NCBI RefSeq assembly: GCF_039530225.1
Contig: NZ_BAAAOH010000001.1
Span: 3,286,001-3,350,000 of the forward strand
Source: Microbacterium pumilum
GTDB taxonomy: Bacteria; Actinomycetota; Actinomycetes; Actinomycetales; Microbacteriaceae
Reading direction: 5' to 3'
Length of the DNA stretch: 64,000 nucleotides
Shown: positions 1 through 7,284 of the stretch, piece after piece
How positions within the stretch are numbered: the first letter of the stretch is position 1
Layout: every line of letters begins with the position of its first letter
The notes under the pieces: model-generated
Told to the model about the DNA's origin: nothing
The model's database searches: none
What the model saw: the letters and a program-made list of their open reading frames with translations, nothing else
Made by a program: the position numbers and the translations under genes

Positions 1-406
1 AGTCGAGTCCGATTCGCTTCAGCGGGATGCCGTGCCACAGCTGCACCACGAAGGCACCCGAGATGACGTAGCGATTGACGTCGCCGAACCCGTGCGTCAC
101 GACGACGACACGGGCGCGAGCGGTGTGCCACAGGCCCCGGAGCGACCACTTGGAGACGGTCGGGATGCCGCGAGCCGCAGCATCCGTCCGCTCGCGATCG
201 GAGTCGACCAGCCACCGAGCGCGGTGTCCTTCGGCTGCCACGACCTCCCACAGGGCGAGAGCGCCGTCGCCGATGCCGGCGCCGCAGCCGAAGACCCAAT
301 CATCGCGAGACCGCGGGACGACAAGGGTGACGAGACGACCGGCGGCGTAGAGCGGGATGGCCGCCAGCTTTCGCGCGTTCCCCGCACCGAACGAGAAGGA
401 CGCCAC
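1..406 (-). CDS. CDP-glycerol glycerophosphotransferase-like protein, N-terminal part (cut by left window edge)
   Basis: Reading leftwards from a GTG at 404-406, the frame stays open to the window edge for 135 codons. It encodes an N-terminal hydrophobic stretch, then DDWVFGCGAGIGDGALALWE, and near the edge VVQLWHGIPLKRIGLD. The QxWHGxPLK signature is typical of the TagB/TagF family (Glyphos_transf), which transfers glycerol- or ribitol-phosphate units from CDP carriers during synthesis of teichoic-acid-like wall polymers. The GTG start is supported by a TAGGCT -10 box at 413-418 lying 6 nt upstream, which predicts a leaderless transcript; there is no Shine-Dalgarno sequence. The C-terminal catalytic part lies outside the window, so the substrate cannot be judged. 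It follows htrA on the same strand but has its own promoter. Confidence 0.8.
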   Translation of the reverse strand, partial: MASFSFGAGNARKLAAIPLYAAGRLVTLVVPRSRDDWVFGCGAGIGDGALALWEVVAAEGHRARWLVDSDRERTDAAARGIPTVSKWSLRGLWHTARARVVVVTHGFGDVNRYVISGAFVVQLWHGIPLKRIGLD

Positions 407-435
407 CCCGCGAGCCTATCGCGGGGTGGCGTCCT
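397..435 (-). terminator. Perfect 17-bp hairpin after the HtrA gene, overlapping the promoter of the next gene
   Basis: Arms 397-413 and 419-435 are perfectly complementary (AGGACGCCACCCCGCGA and its complement) around a 5-nt loop. The hairpin lies about 20 nt past the htrA stop codon, the right place for a terminator on the minus strand, although no U-tract follows. The same DNA contains the TAGGCT -10 box (loop) and the GTG start (left arm) of the next gene. Confidence 0.75.
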
Positions 436-454
436 GTCCGGTCGGGAGATCCTG

Positions 455-2110
455 CTACTGGGTGAGCTCCCCGAGCGTCACGTCAACGGTCTTCGACTTG
501 TCGCCTCGCACGAAGGTGACCGTCGCGTCGCTGCCTGCGGCAGCGGCACGGACCTGGGCGGTGAGGTCGACCGAGTCGGTGATCGGCACGCCGTTGAAGG
601 CGGTGACGATGTCACCCTTCTCGAGGCCGGCCGCCGCGGCGGCGCCATCCGGCGTGACCTCGGCGATGTAGGCACCGGTGATGGTCGTGCCCTCGACGGC
701 CGCAGCCGACTGGACGCTCGCGCCGAGGAGACCATGGGTGGCAGCGCCGTCCGCGATGATCTCATCGGTCACGCGCTTGGCGATGTCGGACGGGATGGAG
801 AAGCCGACGCCGATGTTTCCGGATTGGCCGCTGGACGAACCACCCGCAGACGCGATGGCGACGTTGATGCCGATGAGCTTGCCGTCGGAGTCGACCAGTG
901 CACCGCCGGAGTTGCCCGGGTTGATCGCGGCATCGGTCTGGATGACGGCGATCTTGATGGACTCGGTCGTCGACTGCTGCTGGGAACCGCCGTCGCCGAA
1001 GTCGAACTGGAACGGCGACTGCTGGCCCTGGTCGCCTTCGGTGCCGCTGTCGCTCGAGTCGGGCGCGGCCGAAGACGCGATCTCGATGGACCGGTTGAGC
1101 GCGCTGACGATGCCGGTGGTGACGCTGTTCGACAGGCCGAGCGGCGCGCCGATGGCGACGGTCGAGTCGCCGACGTTGAGGTCGGACGAGTCGCCGAACT
1201 CGATCGGGGTGAGACCGGACGCGTCGACGAGCTTGATCACCGCGAGGTCGTAGGTGGGGTCGGTGCCGACGACCTTGGCGTCGAACACGCGGCCGTCCGA
1301 AGTCGTGACGCGGATCGCGGCGTCACCCGTGGCGCCGTCGAGCGTGACGACGTGAGTGTTGGTGACGATGTAGCCGTCTTCGGACAGGACGACTCCCGAG
1401 CCGGTGCCGGCTCCGGCGTCGCTCGTCGCCGAGATCGTCACGACGCTCGGCAGGACCTTCGCGGCGATCGCGGTGGTCTCGTTGACCGAGCCGGTGTCGT
1501 TGACGGTGACCGTCGTCGGTCCAGCCGCGGGAGAGTTGCCGTCGGTCGAGAAGAGGTTCACCCCGGCGTAGGCGCCGCCGAGGCCGGCTGCACCGCCGAC
1601 GATCGCGGCGGCCACGATGAGACCGACGACCTTGCCGGCGCCGGAGGACTTCTTCGGGGCCTTGGGAGCCTTCGCCTTCGTGGCGGCGCCCACGGGAACT
1701 GTCTGCTGCGCCGCGGTGCCGAAAGCGGCGCCCGTGGCCTGCTGACCGGCGTAGGCCTGGGGATACGCGCCCTGCTGGCCGGCGTAGCCGTAGGGCGGTG
1801 CGTACGCCTGCGGCGCCTGCGGGTGCTGGGGGTGCTGCGGAACCGAGTAGCCGGCCGGAGCGGTGGGCTGCTGCGGTGCTTGCCAAGCGGCCGGCGGCGG
1901 GGTCGGCGCCTGAGCGGGGGTCTGGGCAGGCGTCTGAGCCTGGGCCGGCGTCTGCGCCGGAGTCGCCGGCACTGTCGGTGCAGCGGGGGTTGCCGCCGCG
2001 GGGGCGGCCGCCTCGGGCGCCGGGGTCACCGTGGGCTGGGGTGCGGGCGCGGCGGGCGCGCTCGCGTCCGAGTTCTGGTCTGCCGGGCGATCGGCCTGGT
2101 TGTCGCTCAT
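455..2110 (-). CDS. htrA: Membrane-anchored HtrA/DegP-type serine protease with PDZ domain
   Basis: A 551-residue protein. Residues 1-140 are a cytoplasmic Pro/Ala/Gln-rich low-complexity segment, followed by a Lys-rich stretch and one membrane segment at about 161-183. The extracytoplasmic trypsin-like domain carries the catalytic triad His253 (NTHVV), Asp288 (TYDLAVIKL) and Ser401 (GNSGGALVD). A Gly/Ser/Gln-rich loop near 345-385 lies inside the protease domain. A PDZ domain for substrate recognition fills roughly 455-545. The likely role is proteolysis or chaperoning of damaged secreted and membrane proteins. The ATG at 2110 was chosen because AAGGAG lies 8 nt upstream; an in-frame start 9 codons earlier has no such site. 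Family assignment is firm; the exact physiological role is inferred. Confidence 0.95.
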   Translation of the reverse strand: MSDNQADRPADQNSDASAPAAPAPQPTVTPAPEAAAPAAATPAAPTVPATPAQTPAQAQTPAQTPAQAPTPPPAAWQAPQQPTAPAGYSVPQHPQHPQAPQAYAPPYGYAGQQGAYPQAYAGQQATGAAFGTAAQQTVPVGAATKAKAPKAPKKSSGAGKVVGLIVAAAIVGGAAGLGGAYAGVNLFSTDGNSPAAGPTTVTVNDTGSVNETTAIAAKVLPSVVTISATSDAGAGTGSGVVLSEDGYIVTNTHVVTLDGATGDAAIRVTTSDGRVFDAKVVGTDPTYDLAVIKLVDASGLTPIEFGDSSDLNVGDSTVAIGAPLGLSNSVTTGIVSALNRSIEIASSAAPDSSDSGTEGDQGQQSPFQFDFGDGGSQQQSTTESIKIAVIQTDAAINPGNSGGALVDSDGKLIGINVAIASAGGSSSGQSGNIGVGFSIPSDIAKRVTDEIIADGAATHGLLGASVQSAAAVEGTTITGAYIAEVTPDGAAAAAGLEKGDIVTAFNGVPITDSVDLTAQVRAAAAGSDATVTFVRGDKSKTVDVTLGELTQ

Positions 2111-2225
2111 TGAATGCTCCTTCGTAAGCTCCCTCAAGAGTGACGCGCGATTCTGTGCGTTTCTTATGACGCGAGTGGGACTCGACTATGCGTATCGAGT
2201 GAGCGGGTCGAGTACCGTGAAGCCG

Positions 2226-3425
2226 ATGCGAGAGATTCCTGGAGCGTGGCGCCGAACCGCGGCGGGCGCCGGCCTCGTCGGTTCCGACGGATCGGTCTAC
2301 CCCACCATCTTCGCCGAGATGTCCGCCCTTGCGGCGCGAACAGGCGCAATCAATCTCGGTCAGGGCTTCCCCGACGAAGACGGACCGGCTGAAGTGCTCG
2401 AGGCGGCACGCGCAGCCATCGCGAACGGCGTGAATCAGTATCCGCCGGGGCGCGGCATCCCGGATCTTCTCGAGGCGATCGCCGAGCATCAGGAGCGGTT
2501 CTACGGTGTGCTGCTCGATCCCGGGCGCGACGTGCTCGTGACCGCGGGCGCCACTGAAGGGCTCGCCGCCGCGCTGCTCGCGCTGATCGACGGGCCGGAT
2601 GACGAGATCGTCGTCTTCGAGCCGTACTACGACTCGTACGCCGCTGTCGTCGCGCTGGCGGGCGCGCGGCTCGTGACCGTGCCGCTGCGATGGCCCGACT
2701 TCCAGCCGGACCTCAGCGAGCTCCGAGGTGCCGTCACGGATCGCACCCGCGTGATCCTCGTCAACGACCCGCACAATCCCACCGGCGCCGTGTTCACGGC
2801 AGAGGTGCGTGCCGAGGTCGTGCGCCTCGCCGAGCAGCACGACGCCGTGATCGTGACGGACGAGGTCTACGAGCACCTCGTCTTCGACGAGCCCCATGTG
2901 CCGATCTCGACGATGCCGGGGGCGTGGGATCGCACGCTCTCGATCTCGTCGGGCGGCAAGACGTTCTCGGCGACGGGATGGAAGATCGGCTGGGTGACCG
3001 GCCCTGCGGATCTCGTCGACGCCGTGCTCGCCGTCAAGCAGTTCCTCACCTACGTCAACGGCAGCGCCTTTCAACCCGCCATCGCGACCGGACTGCGTCT
3101 GCCGGACGCGTTCTTCCGCAGCATCGGGCAGAGCCTCAAGGCGAAGCGCGACCTGCTGGGAGCGGGTCTGCTCGCGGCCGGATTCGACGTGTCCACCCCG
3201 GCGGGCTCTTACTTCACGGTGGCGGATGCCAGGCCCCTCGGTGCGACGGACGCCGGCGCATTCTGCCGGGAACTCCCCCACCGCGCCGGTGTCGTCGCGA
3301 TTCCGATGACCGCGTTCGCCACGCCCGCGCGCCGGGCGGAGTACGCCACGCTCGTACGTTTCGCAGCGTGCAAGCGCGTCGAAGTGCTCGAAGAGGCGGC
3401 ATCCCGCCTCGCGGCCGCACATTGA
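2226..3425 (+). CDS. PLP-dependent class I/II aminotransferase (methionine/DapC-like clade)
   Basis: A 399-residue fold-type I aminotransferase. Recognisable elements are INLGQGFPDEDGP near the N-terminus, NQYPPGRG, the substrate-binding NDPHNPTGAVF, the PLP-contacting ITDEVYEHLVFD and the Schiff-base lysine in SGGKTFSATGWKIGW. It resembles the mycobacterial enzyme annotated as succinyldiaminopimelate aminotransferase and also E. coli YbdL-type methionine aminotransferases. Because a better DapC candidate stands at 48646-49755 beside dapD/dapE, a broad-specificity transaminase such as the one regenerating methionine is as likely. The ATG at 2226 lies 7 nt after a TACCGT box (2213-2218), consistent with leaderless transcription; a GTG at 2217 is the alternative. 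It ends 15 nt from the convergent amidase gene. Confidence 0.9.
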   Translation: MREIPGAWRRTAAGAGLVGSDGSVYPTIFAEMSALAARTGAINLGQGFPDEDGPAEVLEAARAAIANGVNQYPPGRGIPDLLEAIAEHQERFYGVLLDPGRDVLVTAGATEGLAAALLALIDGPDDEIVVFEPYYDSYAAVVALAGARLVTVPLRWPDFQPDLSELRGAVTDRTRVILVNDPHNPTGAVFTAEVRAEVVRLAEQHDAVIVTDEVYEHLVFDEPHVPISTMPGAWDRTLSISSGGKTFSATGWKIGWVTGPADLVDAVLAVKQFLTYVNGSAFQPAIATGLRLPDAFFRSIGQSLKAKRDLLGAGLLAAGFDVSTPAGSYFTVADARPLGATDAGAFCRELPHRAGVVAIPMTAFATPARRAEYATLVRFAACKRVEVLEEAASRLAAAH

Positions 3426-3440
3426 CGCGCGGCGCGAGAC

Positions 3441-4253
3441 TCAGGTTCGCGGTGAGACGTCGAACCGTCGGAGCCGGAGAGCCGGGTTGACACGCCGCAC
3501 GCGTGCGACCGCCTCGCGATCGAGGTGGGCGACGGCCACATCGGTGGCTGTTCCGACGCACGCCAGTTCGACGCCCTGCGGATCGACGATCATGGAGTTG
3601 CCGACCCCGAGCGGCGGCGGGTGGTCTGCGGCCACGACGAACACGGTGTTCTCGATCGCGCGGGCATGGATGAGAGTGCGCCAGTGGTGCTCCTTCAGCG
3701 GCCCGCGCACCCACTCCGACGGGACGATGAACACGTCGGCGCCGGCATCGGCCAGCACGCGGCCGACCTCAGGGAACCGCAGGTCGTAGCACGTCATCAG
3801 CCCGAACCGCAGCCCGTCGACCTCGAAGGTCTCGGTGGCCCCGAGCTCCCCGGGTTCGACCCAATCCGACTCTCGCTGTCCGAACGCGTCGTAGAGGTGC
3901 AGCTTGCGATAGCGCGCGAGCACTCCGCCGCCGTCGACCGCGACGACCGCATTGCGCACGCGCCTGCCGTCGCCGGCGCGCTCGACGAGACCCGCCACGA
4001 GTACGACGTCTCGTGCCGCGGCGATGCTGATCAGACCTTCGACGAACGGGCCGTCGATGTCCTGCGCGTGCTCGGCGAGCGACTCGTCGAAGGGGTCGAC
4101 GAAGTAGCTCGAGTACTCCGGGAAGACGACGACGCGTGCGCCTCGATCGGATGCCGCGGCCACAAGCTCGGCGATGACCACCAGGTTGGCTGCAGCATCC
4201 GTCGTCGGGGCGAACTGTGCGACGGCGATCGGCAGCGTGTGCGACGCGGTCAT
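3441..4253 (-). CDS. Carbon-nitrogen hydrolase (nitrilase superfamily amidase)
   Basis: A 270-residue nitrilase-superfamily enzyme with the expected Glu-Lys-Cys triad: Glu46 (VVFPEYSSYF), Lys118 (YRKLHLYDAFG) and Cys155 (MTCYDLRFPEV). The pattern fits the Nit1/Nit2-like branch, which includes deaminated-glutathione and omega-amidases; the substrate cannot be fixed from sequence. The ATG at 4253 overlaps the stop of the upstream membrane-protein gene in a TGATG arrangement, so the two are translationally coupled, and GGAGAT precedes it. An in-frame upstream extension would run through the neighbouring coding region and was rejected. Confidence 0.92.
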   Translation of the reverse strand: MTASHTLPIAVAQFAPTTDAAANLVVIAELVAAASDRGARVVVFPEYSSYFVDPFDESLAEHAQDIDGPFVEGLISIAAARDVVLVAGLVERAGDGRRVRNAVVAVDGGGVLARYRKLHLYDAFGQRESDWVEPGELGATETFEVDGLRFGLMTCYDLRFPEVGRVLADAGADVFIVPSEWVRGPLKEHHWRTLIHARAIENTVFVVAADHPPPLGVGNSMIVDPQGVELACVGTATDVAVAHLDREAVARVRRVNPALRLRRFDVSPRT

Positions 4254-4765
4254 CAGATCTCCCCTGCGGTGTGACGTGCGCGCAGCACGAGCGGCGCGAC
4301 GATCCACAGTGCCACGACGACCGCCGAGAGCGCCACGAATGCGATCAAGGCCGCGGCGGGGCCGACGACGACGTCGAAGACGAACGCCACCACTCCGATG
4401 AGGAGGATCGACACGGTCACCAGAGCGGTGATGAGGGCCGCATGACCGTATTCCACCACGACCTGTTTAGCGCGTCGCTTGAAGAGGAGGCGATGCAAGG
4501 CCACGGGAGCCAGCGCCACGATCGAGCTGAGCGCCGAGAGCACGACGAGCACGAGGTAGAGCGTGCGCTGTCCCCCGCTGAGTTCGGCGAACGCCGGCTG
4601 GAACGCCAGCGCGAGAAGGAACCCCGTGAGAATCTGCGTGCCGGTCTGCATGACCCGCAGTTCCTGCAGCACTTCGATCCAGTTGCGGTCCGCGCGTTCG
4701 GAAGGGCTCTCATCGCGACCGTCGACCTGGTCGTCGTATGGTTCCGCGTCGCGGCGTGAGGGCAT
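4253..4765 (-). CDS. DUF6328-type integral membrane protein
   Basis: A 170-residue protein with a charged N-terminal 35 residues, then the conserved stretch ELRVMQTGTQILTGFLLALAF typical of DUF6328 proteins, and four predicted membrane segments (first TM, VLVVLSALSSIVALAPVAL, a pair around LITALVTVSILLIGVVAFVFDVVVGP, and a last long one before the charged tail). Function is unknown. The ATG at 4765 was preferred over an in-frame TTG at 4801 that would place the start closer to the tRNA promoter. Its stop overlaps the start of the amidase gene by one base, suggesting a two-gene operon. Confidence 0.82.
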   Translation of the reverse strand: MPSRRDAEPYDDQVDGRDESPSERADRNWIEVLQELRVMQTGTQILTGFLLALAFQPAFAELSGGQRTLYLVLVVLSALSSIVALAPVALHRLLFKRRAKQVVVEYGHAALITALVTVSILLIGVVAFVFDVVVGPAAALIAFVALSAVVVALWIVAPLVLRARHTAGEI

Positions 4766-4816
4766 TCCCACATACTCGCGTGCGCCTCGCTCGCGGGGCA
4801 AGCGACGCCCCGCGGT

Positions 4817-4844
4817 GTGACCCCTTTGGGATCCGTGCTAGGCT
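4817..4844 (+). promoter_or_regulatory. Promoter of the initiator tRNA gene
   Basis: A -35-like GTGACC (4817-4822) is separated by 16 bp from a -10 TAGGCT (4839-4844). The mature tRNA begins 12 nt further on, so only a very short 5' leader would be removed. Confidence 0.55.
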
Positions 4845-4856
4845 GACTTCTTGTGC

Positions 4857-4930
4857 CGCGGGGTGGAGCAGCTCGGTAGCTCGCTGGGCTCATAACCCAG
4901 AGGTCGCAGGTTCAAATCCTGTCCCCGCAA
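4857..4930 (+). tRNA. Initiator tRNA-Met (anticodon CAT)
   Basis: A complete cloverleaf can be folded. The acceptor stem pairs CGCGGGG with CCCCGCA, leaving the C1-A72 mismatch that marks initiator tRNA. The anticodon stem CTGGG/CCCAG with loop CTCATAA carries the three consecutive G-C pairs required for P-site entry. The T-stem is GCAGG/CCTGT with loop TTCAAAT. The discriminator base is A4930, and CCA is not encoded. This is therefore the formylmethionine initiator rather than an elongator. A strong terminator follows 9 nt downstream. Confidence 0.96.
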
Positions 4931-4975
4931 CGAAAAGGAGAAGGCGTCCCCGTCAGGGGGCGCCTTCTTCTTTGG
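4913..4975 (+). repeat. Direct repeat copy 1: tRNA 3' end plus terminator
   Basis: This 63-bp stretch covers the T-loop to 3' end of the initiator tRNA and the following terminator. It recurs at 5069-5131 with a single mismatch (62 of 63 identical), the copies being offset by 156 bp. Confidence 0.95.
4939..4973 (+). terminator. Rho-independent terminator of the tRNA gene
   Basis: AAGGCGTCCCC (4941-4951) pairs with GGGGGCGCCTT (4956-4966) around a 4-nt loop and is followed by a T-rich CTTCTTT. Confidence 0.85.
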
Positions 4976-5068
4976 GTTCGTGGACCCTTGTCTTGGACCT
5001 GCCCGCAGGCGGTCCCGCGCCGCAGAGGCTCCTCGAAGCGCGAAGCGATTCGTGGAGGGCGGCGCGGA

Positions 5069-5131
5069 CAAATCCTGTCCCCGCAACGAAAAGAAGAAGG
5101 CGTCCCCGTCAGGGGGCGCCTTCTTCTTTGG
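5069..5131 (+). repeat. Direct repeat copy 2: orphan tRNA 3' end plus terminator
   Basis: A second copy of the last part of the tRNA and its terminator. The upstream half of the tRNA is absent, so this is a fragment and not a gene. The 93 bp between the copies (4976-5068) show no recognisable gene. Confidence 0.95.
5094..5129. terminator. Bidirectional terminator in the duplicated segment, also serving the marR gene
   Basis: This hairpin has the same stem as the tRNA terminator. It is preceded by an A-rich and followed by a T-rich stretch, so it can act in both directions. It lies directly past the stop codon of the minus-strand MarR gene at 5134. Confidence 0.75.
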
Positions 5132-5133
5132 CT

Positions 5134-5604
5134 CTACTGAGGGTCGAGCACATCGCCCAGCTCGCCGAGGAACCTCGTGATGAGCGCGAGCTCGTCATCG
5201 TCGTAGCGATCGGCGACGACGCGCATCTTCTGCAGCCGCTCGCCGAAGTGGCGGAAGAACGCGCGCCGGGACCCGTCGGTGAGCACGATCACCTGCGCGC
5301 GGCCATCCCGAGGGTGCGGACGTCGCTCGACGTGCCCCGACCCCGACAGACGGTCGAGCAGCTTCGTGGTCGATGCTGTGGAGATGCGCAGGTGCCGGGC
5401 GAGGTCCTGCGGCCTGACAGCCTCTTCTCGCTGTTCGCGCATGATGAGCATGCGGAGTGCAGCCAGGTCGGTGGCGTTCATGTCCATGTCGCCCTTCATG
5501 CCGCCATGCATGCGATCCATGGCGTCACTCAGGGCGCGGATCGCCTGAAGCACCTGCATGACCGAGAGATCATGCGGGGTCTGCGGCGACCATCTTTCCG
5601 ACAT
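5134..5604 (-). CDS. MarR-family regulator, probable repressor of the carotenoid operon (CrtR-like)
   Basis: A 156-residue protein with a central winged helix-turn-helix (about 45-115): MNATDLAALRMLIM, then QDLARHLRISTASTTKLLDR (recognition helix) and the wing HVERRPHPRDGRAQVIVLT. This is the MarR pattern. The ATG at 5604 is preceded by GGAAGG. The gene is divergent from idi-crtE with only 64 bp between starts, and a palindrome over the idi -10 box fits a repressor site. In Corynebacterium glutamicum a MarR-type protein, CrtR, divergent from crtE controls C50 carotenoid synthesis in response to prenyl diphosphates. Equivalent function here is inference from position and family. Confidence 0.88.
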   Translation of the reverse strand: MSERWSPQTPHDLSVMQVLQAIRALSDAMDRMHGGMKGDMDMNATDLAALRMLIMREQREEAVRPQDLARHLRISTASTTKLLDRLSGSGHVERRPHPRDGRAQVIVLTDGSRRAFFRHFGERLQKMRVVADRYDDDELALITRFLGELGDVLDPQ

Positions 5605-5650
5605 GTGGACACCTTCCGTATCTCTCTTGTAGCATGGCGGCAGGATGATT

Positions 5651-5665
5651 GCTAGATAAACTAGC
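5651..5665 (+). promoter_or_regulatory. Palindromic operator over the -10 box of the carotenoid operon
   Basis: GCTAG-ATAAA-CTAGC is a perfect 5+5 inverted repeat spaced by 5 bp. The -10 box TAAACT (5657-5662) lies inside it and the idi ATG at 5669 follows after 6 nt, predicting a leaderless transcript whose polymerase site would be covered by a bound repressor. No good -35 box is visible. The likely binder is the adjacent MarR protein. Confidence 0.6.
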
Positions 5666-5668
5666 GAA

Positions 5669-6232
5669 ATGGGACGAGTGATGACCGATACCGACCACGT
5701 GGTCCTCCTCGACGATGCCGGCCGAGCAATCGGCACGGCACCGAAGAGCAGTGTCCACGGCACGCAGACGGCACTCCATCTCGCATTCTCGTGCCACGTC
5801 CTCAACGACGAGGGGCAAGTACTCGTGACACGCCGGGCTCTCGGCAAGAGCGCGTGGCCGGGCGTGTGGAGCAATTCGTTCTGCGGTCATCCCAAGCCCG
5901 CAGAACCCGTCATCGCCGCCGTCCACCGGCGCGCAGAGTACGAGCTCGGCCTCACCCTGACTCATCTCGAGCTTGCACTCCCCCTGTTCCGCTACCGGGC
6001 AACGGACGCCAACGGCATCGTCGAGCACGAGGTGTGCCCGGTCTATACGGCGCACACCACCGACGAGCCGGTGCTCAACCCCCTCGAGGTCGTCGACGCG
6101 AAGTGGGTCGACCCCGCAGATCTGGCCGTGTCACTCACCACTACGCCGTGGGCGTTCAGCCCATGGCTCGTCCTCCAGGCGGAGCAGCTGCACCTGTTCG
6201 ACGAGGTTCAACGCCACCGACGAGCATCATGA
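5669..6232 (+). CDS. idi: Isopentenyl-diphosphate delta-isomerase, type 1
   Basis: A 187-residue Nudix-fold isomerase that interconverts IPP and DMAPP. The catalytic cysteine is Cys72 in WSNSFCGHPKP, and the second catalytic region with its Glu is in VEHEVCPVYTAH (about 119-127); the metal-binding His residues of the family are also present. It supplies DMAPP both to GGPP synthesis and, as C5 donor, to the elongase encoded at the end of the operon. ATG 5669 fits leaderless initiation; an internal ATG at 5681 is the alternative. The stop overlaps the crtE start (ATGA). Confidence 0.95.
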   Translation: MGRVMTDTDHVVLLDDAGRAIGTAPKSSVHGTQTALHLAFSCHVLNDEGQVLVTRRALGKSAWPGVWSNSFCGHPKPAEPVIAAVHRRAEYELGLTLTHLELALPLFRYRATDANGIVEHEVCPVYTAHTTDEPVLNPLEVVDAKWVDPADLAVSLTTTPWAFSPWLVLQAEQLHLFDEVQRHRRAS

Positions 6233-7284
6233 TCGGCCTGGCCCCCCGCGCTGCGATCGACCTCGCGATCGGCGACGCGCTGGGTCGCGTGAGAAATCGA
6301 GCTGAGAGCCTCGGTGGCGGCTTTCCCGCCCTGGCGGGGGCCGTGTCGCGCGCGGCCGGCGGCGGAAAGCGATTCCGCCCGGCGCTCGTCACAGCGGCGT
6401 TCGAGTCGTTCGGCGGAGATCTCGACGAGTCACCGGCCCTGTATCCGGTCGCGGCGGCATTCGAACTCCTCCACACCGCATTCGTGATCCACGACGACGT
6501 GATCGATCACGACACGGTGCGCCGGGGCGTCCCGAACGTCTCCGGTGAGTTCCGCACACGCGCGCGCCGGAACGGAGCTGACCCTGCCGGCGCAGCTCTT
6601 CTGGGCGACGCAGCCGCGATCCTCGCCGGTGACCTCCTCCTGCACGAGGCGTTCCGCCTGGTGGCACTCGCCGACCTCGATGCCGCGACACGGGCTCACC
6701 TGTTCGATCTGTTCGACGATGCCGTGCTGGTCTCGGCCGCGGGCGAGCTGGCGGATGTCGAGCACAGCGTCGCGGCCGACCTCGCCGAGCCCGGCGCGAT
6801 CCTCGATGCGACATACAACAAGACGGCCATCTACTCCTTCAGCGCACCGCTCGAGGCCGGAGCCGTGCTCGCCGGTGCGCCACATGATGCCCAGATCGTG
6901 CTGCACGGCGCGGGTGGTCGGCTCGGCCTCGCATACCAGCTCGTGGACGACCTCATCGGCGCATTCGGGTCGCGTGAGCAGGCCGGGCGTGAGGCGGGCG
7001 TCGATCTCCGGGAGTCCAAGCGCACCCCGCTCGTCGCCCTCGCACGCGAAAGCGCGCTGTGGCCACGCGTCAGCGACGCGCTGGCCCTCGCACACACCGG
7101 CCCCATCGCAGTGCGCGAAGCCCAGCGCGTCCTCGAGGAGAGCGGGGCACGCCTGCGGCTGCGCGCCCTCATCGATGAGACGCTCGACGAAGTCCGGGCG
7201 GCGTCGCACGAAGAGGCCCTCACACCGGCCGCGGGCGTCCTGCTCCGGGAGCTCGCCGACGGCATCGAAGGACGCGTCCCGTGA
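6229..7284 (+). CDS. crtE: Geranylgeranyl diphosphate synthase
   Basis: A 351-residue trans-prenyltransferase. The first aspartate-rich motif is HDDVIDHD (Asp89-Asp93) and the second is YQLVDDLIGAFG (Asp240-Asp241); a GKRFRPALV block precedes the first, as in IdsA/CrtE proteins. It condenses IPP with allylic diphosphates to C20 GGPP. Its start overlaps the idi stop (ATGA) and its stop overlaps the crtB GTG (GTGA), so translation is coupled throughout. Chain length is inferred from the carotenoid context. Confidence 0.94.
   Translation: MIGLAPRAAIDLAIGDALGRVRNRAESLGGGFPALAGAVSRAAGGGKRFRPALVTAAFESFGGDLDESPALYPVAAAFELLHTAFVIHDDVIDHDTVRRGVPNVSGEFRTRARRNGADPAGAALLGDAAAILAGDLLLHEAFRLVALADLDAATRAHLFDLFDDAVLVSAAGELADVEHSVAADLAEPGAILDATYNKTAIYSFSAPLEAGAVLAGAPHDAQIVLHGAGGRLGLAYQLVDDLIGAFGSREQAGREAGVDLRESKRTPLVALARESALWPRVSDALALAHTGPIAVREAQRVLEESGARLRLRALIDETLDEVRAASHEEALTPAAGVLLRELADGIEGRVP

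Noticed and set aside
32..2113. Long plus-strand ORF opposite the HtrA gene
   Set aside because: It is the antisense shadow of a high-GC gene; the minus strand has a catalytic triad, a ribosome site and a terminator, while this translation is a low-complexity Arg/Asp/Gly sequence with no motif.
1323..3422. Minus-strand ORF of 699 codons spanning htrA and the aminotransferase
   Set aside because: It crosses two well-supported genes in other frames and shows only Arg/Gly-rich composition.
2226..3425. Assignment as the main DapC of the organism
   Set aside because: Another aminotransferase (48646-49755) stands next to the ferredoxin gene in the standard dapC context; this one is kept as a generic aminotransferase.
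5069..5090. Second tRNA gene
   Set aside because: Only the T-arm to 3' acceptor part is present; the D-arm and anticodon arm are missing.
4857..5131. Genomic island or prophage at the tRNA gene
   Set aside because: Only 93 bp separate the repeats and no integrase, excisionase or phage gene is nearby; at most it is a scar.
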